Source of the DNA: Jeongeupia sp. USM3
Lineage (GTDB): Bacteria; Pseudomonadota; Gammaproteobacteria; Burkholderiales; Chitinibacteraceae
DNA: 64,000 nt
Direction of reading: 5' to 3'
NCBI RefSeq assembly: GCF_001808185.1
Contig: NZ_CP017668.1
Coordinates: forward strand, 1,364,001 to 1,428,000
In this document: piece after piece, positions 23,660 to 29,236 of the stretch
How positions within the stretch are numbered: position 1 is the first letter of the stretch
Layout of the letters: every line of letters starts with the position of its first letter
The notes under the pieces: model-generated
Told to the model about the DNA's origin: nothing
What the model saw: the letters and a program-made list of their open reading frames with translations, nothing else
Database searches by the model: none
Position numbers and translations under genes: made by a program

Positions 23660-24030
23660 GTCATTCATCGTACGCCAAGGATCTGGCATGGGGCGGCCGG
23701 GGCGCTGATGAGTCCGGCGCGACGAGCGAGTACGACGGCCTCGCCAACACAACGGCGCTGGTCGATTCGGATGCCGAGCACCCGGCGGCCGAATGGGCCG
23801 ACAGCCTGATCATCGACGGCCATACCGATTTCTACCTGCCGTCGCGCCGCGAGCTGCGGCTGTGCTGGGTGAACGTGCCGGAGCTGTTCGAGGAAGGCTG
23901 GTATTGGACCTCGACGCAGTACTCGCCCAACCTCGCGTGGAGCCAGTCCTTCGATGACGGCCTTCAGGGCAACCTCGTCAAGGACTACGAAGGTCGCGTT
24001 CGCGTCGTCCGCAGATTCCCCCTCAATTAA
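23660..24030 (+). pseudogene. Second DUF1566 copy without a start codon
   Basis: The frame reads SSYAKDLAWGGRGADESGAT, then DSLIIDGHTDFYLPSRRELRLCWVNVPELF, then GWYWTSTQYSPN... to RVRVVRRFPLN and a stop. This is the middle and C-terminal part of a DUF1566 protein of a different subtype from the one upstream. No ATG, GTG or TTG occurs in frame between the preceding stop (23584) and the conserved core, so it is a 5'-truncated copy, a silent cassette, or the product of frameshifting from the upstream gene (it is in the -1 frame). Its 3' end nearly duplicates that of the upstream gene. Confidence 0.7.
23911..24012 (+). repeat. Candidate DGR-type variable repeat 2
   Basis: The partner of the block 371 bp upstream, in the start-less copy. 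Its variable codons read AAC, CTC, AGC, TCC, CTT, GGC, CTC, GTC and TAC, against TAC, ACC, TAC, TAC, GAT, AAC, GTC, GGC and AGC in the other. Both sets are what A-to-N changes at AAC/AAT template codons would give. Eight identical codons follow the last variable one, a possible homing-initiation region. Confidence 0.7.
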
Positions 24031-24049
24031 TTAAGCCAATGGACCCAGC

Positions 24050-24457
24050 ATGAACCGAGCCGAACGCCGCGCCACCGGCAAACCCCGATCCCGGCTGACA
24101 CCGATTCAGGTGTTCCAGTGCCTGATCACCCCGCGCGCCGCGCTGGCCCGGCTCGCCGCCACCGGCCGGATCGACCACGACGACTTCGGCGCCTTGCAGT
24201 GCATCGTCAAGATCGGCGAGATGCTGGCCCAGCGCCTGAGCTTGCCGGCGCCGGACACCCACCCGGTGCGGCAGATGCTCAACCAGATCGACCTCGGCGA
24301 GGCGATCGACCTCGAACAGATCGAGCACGCCCAGCAGGTGCTCGAGCACCAGATCGCCAAGCTCTACCGCGCCACCCCGAGCGCACTGCTTGACGATGTC
24401 CACATCACCATCCGCACACAAATCGAACTGGCGCCGGCCGGCGCCTGGGAGGGCTAA
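24050..24457 (+). CDS. Phage protein of unknown function
   Basis: A 135-residue basic, helical protein starting MNRAERRATGKPRSRLTPIQ and containing HPVRQMLNQIDLGEAIDLEQIEHAQQVL. I recall similar short proteins in betaproteobacterial prophages but no functional name. It is 19 nt downstream of the DUF1566 remnant and 4 nt before the next gene. Confidence 0.6.
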   Translation: MNRAERRATGKPRSRLTPIQVFQCLITPRAALARLAATGRIDHDDFGALQCIVKIGEMLAQRLSLPAPDTHPVRQMLNQIDLGEAIDLEQIEHAQQVLEHQIAKLYRATPSALLDDVHITIRTQIELAPAGAWEG

Positions 24458-24461
24458 AACC

Positions 24462-25412
24462 ATGAGCATCCAACCGACAAAATACTACAGCGCCGCGCTG
24501 TACCGCATCGCCAATGCGCTGGAGCACTCGGCCGCGAGCTACGACGAGCGCGCCGACATCGAGCTGCTCCGCGAGGCCGCCGAACGACTCGACCTGCAGA
24601 CGCTGGGCATCCGCCGGCTCGAAGGCAAGGCCGAAGGCATCGAGCAGTTGCTCGCACTGCAAGAACTGCGCGTCATCCTTGGCATTTCGATGCACGCTGG
24701 CCCGGACGCGATCGTCGCGCAGGTCGAGCTGATGGCGCGGCAGATCGCGGAAATGGCGCTGGATGCTCCGGTGGTTGCTGCTGATGCTCCGGCGGTATCG
24801 CAGCCGCAATCCGCCGGGCAGAGCGACGAGCTTGCGAAGTTGCACAAGGAGCGTGACGGCTGGCAAGACGAGGCCCGCGCGCAGCGTGAGCGCGCCGAAG
24901 TAGCAGACCGCGCGCTCGACATGCGCCAGCGCCACGACGCCAAGGATGTCTGGTACTGGCAAGGCGATAGCCGCGACGATCTGGAATCAATGGGCAACGC
25001 GATGCTGGTCGTGGTTCGGGCTGATCAGTTGCGTGGCCTCGCCGCCGGGCAGAGCGACGACAAGCTCTCGCATCAAACGCAGGCAGCCTCTGACGTACTT
25101 GCAGAACGCCGCCGGCAGATCGAGGCCGAGGGCTGGACACCTGAACGCGACGACCACTACGAGCACGGCGACCTCGCAGATGCCGCCGCCTGCTACGCCA
25201 CCCAAGGCCGCCACCTCTACCCCGAGCAAGGAATGCCCGGGCCGGGGTGGCCGTGGCCGGAGGACTGGTGGAAGCCGACAACCTATCGACGCAACCTCGT
25301 TAAGGCCGGCTCGCTGATCCTCGCCGAAATTGAGCGACTGGATCGCAAAATCCCCGTCCCGCAAGCACTAGCTGCCGCGATCGACACCGCCCAACAGGAG
25401 AACAAGCAATGA
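24462..25412 (+). CDS. Phage early protein with conserved 'VLAERRRQIEAEGW' C-terminal domain
   Basis: A 316-residue protein in three parts: a helical N-terminal region (about 1-110), a coiled-coil stretch (LAKLHKERDGWQDEARAQRE, about 125-150) and a C-terminal domain VLAERRRQIEAEGWTPERDD...WPWPEDWWKP...LVKAGSLILAEIERLDR, found at the ends of many variable early phage proteins of the Ea22-like sort. Its function is unknown. The C-terminal block is often shuffled onto different N-termini, so mosaicism is likely. It overlaps the next gene by 4 nt. Confidence 0.65.
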   Translation: MSIQPTKYYSAALYRIANALEHSAASYDERADIELLREAAERLDLQTLGIRRLEGKAEGIEQLLALQELRVILGISMHAGPDAIVAQVELMARQIAEMALDAPVVAADAPAVSQPQSAGQSDELAKLHKERDGWQDEARAQRERAEVADRALDMRQRHDAKDVWYWQGDSRDDLESMGNAMLVVVRADQLRGLAAGQSDDKLSHQTQAASDVLAERRRQIEAEGWTPERDDHYEHGDLADAAACYATQGRHLYPEQGMPGPGWPWPEDWWKPTTYRRNLVKAGSLILAEIERLDRKIPVPQALAAAIDTAQQENKQ

Positions 25413-25681
25413 GCGAACACAACCAGTACGTATCGAAACTGGCGAGCAAATGCCAAAGCACGGCCCGCTACCTCACGTACAACGACGACGCACATCAGGC
25501 CGATGCTAAGCACCTGCTGCGGGAAGCTGCCTGCGCACTCGATGGAATGGCTGTGCGCGTGCGCCGCAAGCCTTGGGGCCGGCTGATGATGATCAATGCT
25601 CGCGGATGTCAGCGGTTGATGACGCTGCGAGAACGCCTTGCGTACTGGCTGCTCGGCAAAAAGCTGGAGATTCGGCCATGA
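25409..25681 (+). CDS. Small phage early protein, unknown
   Basis: A 90-residue basic, helical product (MSEHNQYVSKLASKCQSTAR..., LREAACALDGMAVRVRRKPW). It overlaps both neighbours by 4 nt. No family recognised; no membrane segment. Confidence 0.55.
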   Translation: MSEHNQYVSKLASKCQSTARYLTYNDDAHQADAKHLLREAACALDGMAVRVRRKPWGRLMMINARGCQRLMTLRERLAYWLLGKKLEIRP

Positions 25682-25854
25682 CTTCGGAGCAACGATCTGA
25701 CCTTGTTGTCCGGCTGGCAGATGCCCGCGAGACGTATCACTCGACTGTAGCCAATCTGCGCCGAGTGTGCGGTGGATTGGGGCACGACTGGAAGCCACTG
25801 CCGGTTGCCGATGAAAAATACTGCGCAGTGTGCGGCGAATGGGGGGCCGAGTGA
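25678..25854 (+). CDS. Small zinc-knuckle phage protein
   Basis: A 58-residue product with an amphipathic helix (DLVVRLADARETYHSTVANL) followed by GLGHDWKPLPVADEKYCAVCGEWG. The HDW...CAVCG pattern suggests a metal-binding knuckle. It overlaps its upstream neighbour by 4 nt and shares one base with the next start. Confidence 0.5.
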   Translation: MTSEQRSDLVVRLADARETYHSTVANLRRVCGGLGHDWKPLPVADEKYCAVCGEWGAE

Positions 25855-26336
25855 TGAGCGCACTCAAACAGGCGCGTGAGGCGCTGGAGAGGATTGCCAC
25901 GTATCCGGCAGACAGCGAAGAAACGGCGGCGCTGGTGCTCGCGCGCATTGCTAATGACGCCCTTGCCGCCATCGCCCAGCACGAGCAGGTGCCGGGCGAG
26001 CCGGTGGCGTGGGTTGTGTACTGGGGCATTGGCGAGATGCGGAAGTACAGCGTCCATTTTGAGAAAGCGACTGCGGATGAGGTCGCATCGCAGATCAAGA
26101 GCCATACCGAGGTGCGCCCGCTCTACCCCGGCCCGCAGCCCGACCTGCTGCGCCGGGTGGCTGAGGCGGTGCGCCGCGAAGCCATCGACGAATGTATCTC
26201 TGTTGGCAAGGGCTTGAAGGACAAGAGCGGCGATCGGGCAGTCGGAGGCATGTCAGCCGCAGTCGATTGCTCGCAGCGCCTACGCTCGATCGACGTCGAC
26301 GCCATCATCGCCAGCGTCACCGGGAGCGCGACATGA
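25854..26336 (+). CDS. Phage early protein, unknown, VAWVVYW motif
   Basis: A 160-residue protein: helical N-terminus (LKQAREALERIATYPADSEE, LARIANDALAAIAQHE), then EPVAWVVYWGIGEMRKYSVHFEK, a pattern (PVAW.V.......) common in mosaic early-region phage proteins, then a helical C-terminus. It belongs to the same mosaic class as the 316-residue protein upstream. Function unknown. Confidence 0.6.
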   Translation: MSALKQAREALERIATYPADSEETAALVLARIANDALAAIAQHEQVPGEPVAWVVYWGIGEMRKYSVHFEKATADEVASQIKSHTEVRPLYPGPQPDLLRRVAEAVRREAIDECISVGKGLKDKSGDRAVGGMSAAVDCSQRLRSIDVDAIIASVTGSAT

Positions 26337-26572
26337 CCAATGTCGTCGAGCTCGGCGAATGGAAGGTCAAGCGCCATGCTGTGGCCCGGAAGCCGAACGG
26401 CTGCAAGCACCTGAACATGACGATGATCCACGATGGGGGCTATGTGCTGTGCGACGACTGCGGCGCGTCTCTCAGCGCGTTCTTTGTGCTGGAAATGCTG
26501 TGCGATCGGCTGATGCTCGAGTTGCACAAGGCGAGGCAGACCCAGCAGAACAAAAACGGAGCGAAGCCATGA
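26333..26572 (+). CDS. Small zinc-finger-like phage protein
   Basis: A 79-residue product. CKHLNMTMIHDGGYVLCDDCGASLSAFFVL holds Cys-His and CDDCG motifs, giving a likely zinc ribbon; the rest is helical and Lys/Gln-rich. It overlaps both neighbours by 4 nt. Similar small proteins are widespread in prophage early regions and have no assigned role. Confidence 0.6.
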   Translation: MTNVVELGEWKVKRHAVARKPNGCKHLNMTMIHDGGYVLCDDCGASLSAFFVLEMLCDRLMLELHKARQTQQNKNGAKP

Positions 26573-26691
26573 CCCGCCGCCGTACCATGCAGCAGGCCCG
26601 GTGCCAGAGCCGGAGACGGCTGTTGTTCTTCACGCAAAACCGATCACATATTCAGGAGGGACGAAACCATGTTCATCCTCACACAAGATGA
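26569..26691 (+). CDS. Possible 40-residue basic peptide
   Basis: A short Arg/Gln-rich frame (MTRRRTMQQARCQSRRRLLF...) overlapping both flanking genes. It fills the space between them and its ATG overlaps the previous stop, but codon content is not informative and it may be only the leader carrying the ribosome binding site of the next gene. Confidence 0.3.
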   Translation: MTRRRTMQQARCQSRRRLLFFTQNRSHIQEGRNHVHPHTR

Positions 26692-26878
26692 GCTCCAGCT
26701 TCTGACCGGCTACCGCAGGGCAAGCAGACAGGTGAAATGGCTGACAAAAAACGGCTACGCCTTCACGACCAACGCGAACGGCATGCCGTGCGTTTCGCGC
26801 CAGGCTGCCGAGGCCAAGCTTTCCGGCCAGAGTCAGCAGCGCCAGCCCGCAACCCCAAATTTTGGAGCACTCGCATAA
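26669..26878 (+). CDS. DUF4224 protein, probable excisionase-like partner
   Basis: A 69-residue protein, MFILTQDELQLLTGYRRASRQVKWLTKNGYAF, matching DUF4224, small winged-helix proteins that lie immediately before tyrosine integrases. CAGGAGGGACGAAACC is a strong ribosome binding site. The stop abuts the integrase ATG with no gap. DUF4224 members are thought to act as directionality or regulatory factors; that role is inferred from linkage. Confidence 0.85.
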   Translation: MFILTQDELQLLTGYRRASRQVKWLTKNGYAFTTNANGMPCVSRQAAEAKLSGQSQQRQPATPNFGALA

Positions 26879-27865
26879 ATGGTTGGACGCAAGCGAAGCA
26901 CGCACAGCGACTTGCCGCCGCGGATGGCGCGCAAAGGCAATGCGTTCTACTACGTCACGTCGACGGTGCCGCGCAAATGGATCCCGCTGGGGTCGGATGC
27001 CGCCGCGGCACGACTGAAATGGGCCGAGCTGGAGAACACGGCGAACAGTAGCACCGACCGGACGTTTGCCGCGCTCGCCTCACGCTACATCGACGAGTGC
27101 CTGGGCGAAGCATCGGCCAACTGGCGTCACAATGTCGGCTGGCAGACAAAGCGTCTCGTCGCCGTGTTCGGCCATATGCCGCTGGATGAAATCCTCCCCT
27201 GCCACGTTGCCGAATACCTCGACCGCCATCCAAAACCGGCCACAGCGAACCAGGGCATCAGCATCATGGGCGTGATGTTCGAGAAGGCCATGCGCTGGGG
27301 GTGGTCCAACAGTAACCCGACAAAGGGTATCCGCAAGCGAAAGCTCGAGCGACGCGCCCGGTACATCTCCGACGCCGAGTTTATTCAGATCCGGGAATGT
27401 GCCACTCCGGTGGTGCGTGCGGCGATGGACATCGCCTACCTGACCGGGCTGCGAATCGGGGATGTGCTTTCGCTTCGACGCGACCAGATCACCGCGGATG
27501 GACTGTCGATCGTTCAGCAGAAGACCGGCGCGCGCCAGACGTTCGAGCTGACCCCGGCACTGTCAGCAGCGCTAGCCGCGGCGAAGGCCACGAACGGCAG
27601 GGTCAGTGGGCTGACGATTTTCCTGAACACCCGCGGTCGCCCCCTTGCCTACCAAGCGTTCTACAAGCACTGGCAGGAAGCAGTCACCGCGGCAGGCGTT
27701 CCGGACGTCCACATCCACGACATCCGTGCGAAGGCAGCGACCGATGCGAAGTCGCACGGGCAGGACTACCAGGCCCTGCTCGGCCACACCTCGCAAGCCA
27801 TGTCGGAGCGCTACGTGAAGCAGCGCGAATCCGTCCGCGTTTCGCCGCTGAAAAAGGCCATTTGA
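26879..27865 (+). CDS. int: Phage tyrosine-type site-specific integrase
   Basis: A complete 328-residue recombinase that integrates and excises the prophage. It has an N-terminal SAM-like domain (LASRYIDECLGEASANWRHN) and a catalytic domain with Arg I in LTGLRIGDVLSLRR (about residue 192), Lys in QQKTGARQ, HxxR in HIHDIRAKAA (about 280-283), His in GHTSQAMSE (about 302) and the nucleophile Tyr in RYVK (about 312). It is the last gene of the repressor-controlled operon, so integrase is made together with the early genes. It marks the right end of the prophage. Confidence 0.95.
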   Translation: MVGRKRSTHSDLPPRMARKGNAFYYVTSTVPRKWIPLGSDAAAARLKWAELENTANSSTDRTFAALASRYIDECLGEASANWRHNVGWQTKRLVAVFGHMPLDEILPCHVAEYLDRHPKPATANQGISIMGVMFEKAMRWGWSNSNPTKGIRKRKLERRARYISDAEFIQIRECATPVVRAAMDIAYLTGLRIGDVLSLRRDQITADGLSIVQQKTGARQTFELTPALSAALAAAKATNGRVSGLTIFLNTRGRPLAYQAFYKHWQEAVTAAGVPDVHIHDIRAKAATDAKSHGQDYQALLGHTSQAMSERYVKQRESVRVSPLKKAI

Positions 27866-27950
27866 CCCCGAAAATGGCCTTCTACAATGGCCGGTTATCA
27901 ACAGGATAAATAAGGCGATAACCGCCATTTTGGTCGAAAAATTGTAGAAG
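27857..27950. repeat. Nested inverted and direct repeats beside int (candidate att region)
   Basis: Outer arms CTTCTACAAT (27879-27888) and ATTGTAGAAG (27941-27950) enclose inner arms GGTTATC (27893-27899) and GATAACC (27917-27923). The short word AATGGCC occurs directly twice (27874, 27886), and inverted within GGCCATTT at the int 3' end. Integrase core and arm sites usually lie here. The core cannot be fixed without the left end. Confidence 0.5.
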
Positions 27951-28262
27951 CAGAAAATGTAAATAATCGTTATTTATCATGGCGATAAGTCGACTCATCC
28001 ACGTTCTGACCAAGAACCTCGAGAAACAGTAAGCACGGCGGTCTAAACCCCGCCGGCTGCGCTGGCTGCGGTGCAGCCCGCGTTTCGCGCGCCTTGCCGG
28101 CACCGTTTCGCCGGCTTGTGCCTGCCCACCTGAGCGCCGCCCGTTCTGCCGCGGCACCTTTCGGCCCCGTTCGGGGCACGAAATCCGCTGTACCAAAGTG
28201 CACTCCCGGATTCCGCGCGCCGGACGGCTTCGGCCCGCTCGCCGGCCGGAATGCGGCTGACC
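27866..28262. other. Intergenic prophage-host junction region
   Basis: About 400 nt with no convincing gene. The first 150 nt are AT-rich and repeat-laden (probable attachment region); from about 28,030 composition becomes GC-rich like the host. No tRNA or truncated host gene is visible, so integration seems to be intergenic or into a site whose other half is outside the window. Confidence 0.5.
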
Positions 28263-29165
28263 TCAGCGCGGATACGCCGCGTCGCGGATCTCGCGCATGC
28301 CGACGAACTTGAAGCCGCGCTCAAGAATCGCGTCGCGGAACACCGGATCGGCGAACAGCGCGGCGTCGCCGGTCCGTACGCGCCAGTCGGCGGCGATTGC
28401 GCGCAGCTCGGGCGTGTCGTCGGCCGGGTGGCCGATCAGGCAGTGGACGCCGGCGCCGAGCGTGTCGAGCCAGTCCAGCGCCCAGGTACGGCGCTCGGCC
28501 AGCTCGAACGCCTCGCCGAACGGCAGCCCGTTGAAGCTGTCGATCAGCACCGTTTCGCCGGCCGCTTCGCGTGCGCAGATCTGCTCGTACATCGTCTGTG
28601 CAAGCGCCTGATCGAGCACGCACCATTGGGCGATGTCGGCCGCGCTCCAGCGCGGGATCAGCGGCGGCAGACTGTACTGGTGCGCCAGATCGAGGTAGAC
28701 CGGCAGCAGCGCCGGACTGAACATCGTCAGCATGTGCGAGTCGAGATGGGTCAGCTCGACGCCGGCCGCGATCGCGCGTTCGATCTGTGCGGTCAGCTCG
28801 GCCCGTGCCGCATCGACGCGAGCATGCGCGTGCGTCGGCTTGGCCAGCGGGTGGAAATAGCCTTCCGGCCCGGTCAGCCCGTCTTCGGGCGCGCTGCGCG
28901 TGACCGGCCCCCAGCGGTAATGCTGCCATTCGCAATTGAGCGTCAGGTGCACGCCGAGGTCGGCGCGCCGGCCCAGCCGTTGCGCTTCGATCGCGGCGGC
29001 CGGGAACCAGCTGCAGGGCGGCATCGCCGACGCGGACGTCATCAGGCCGAACTCGACCAGACGGGCCCAGGCCGACACGGTCGCCTGGCACATGCCGATA
29101 TCGTCGGCGTGGATGATCAGGACGCGGGCGTCGGCGTCGAAGCCGAGTTTTTGCTGCAAGGTCAT
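28263..29165 (-). CDS. ChbG/HpnK family carbohydrate deacetylase
   Basis: A 300-residue protein of the YdjC fold. Metal-binding motifs are VLIIHADDIGMC near residue 20 and the THLDSHMLTM segment near 140, with FKFVGMREI near the end. Members remove acetyl groups from chito-oligosaccharides or related sugars. CCAGGAGTTGCCCG precedes the ATG. Given the chitinase and hexosaminidase in this genome, chito-oligosaccharide deacetylation is a reasonable role, though hopanoid or other sugar substrates are possible. First host gene after the prophage. Confidence 0.85.
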   Translation of the reverse strand: MTLQQKLGFDADARVLIIHADDIGMCQATVSAWARLVEFGLMTSASAMPPCSWFPAAAIEAQRLGRRADLGVHLTLNCEWQHYRWGPVTRSAPEDGLTGPEGYFHPLAKPTHAHARVDAARAELTAQIERAIAAGVELTHLDSHMLTMFSPALLPVYLDLAHQYSLPPLIPRWSAADIAQWCVLDQALAQTMYEQICAREAAGETVLIDSFNGLPFGEAFELAERRTWALDWLDTLGAGVHCLIGHPADDTPELRAIAADWRVRTGDAALFADPVFRDAILERGFKFVGMREIRDAAYPR

Positions 29166-29236
29166 CGGGCAACTCCTGGATACGGAACGGTGCCGGCAGT
29201 ATGCGCCCGCCGGCCAGCCGGCTCGCTGCGGCAGAC

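Noticed and set aside
21085..26878. A reverse transcriptase or template repeat for the candidate DGR within this operon
   Set aside because: None of the products shows RT motifs (such as a YxDD-type catalytic box), and I found no third copy of the repeat with AAC/AAT codons in the window by eye.
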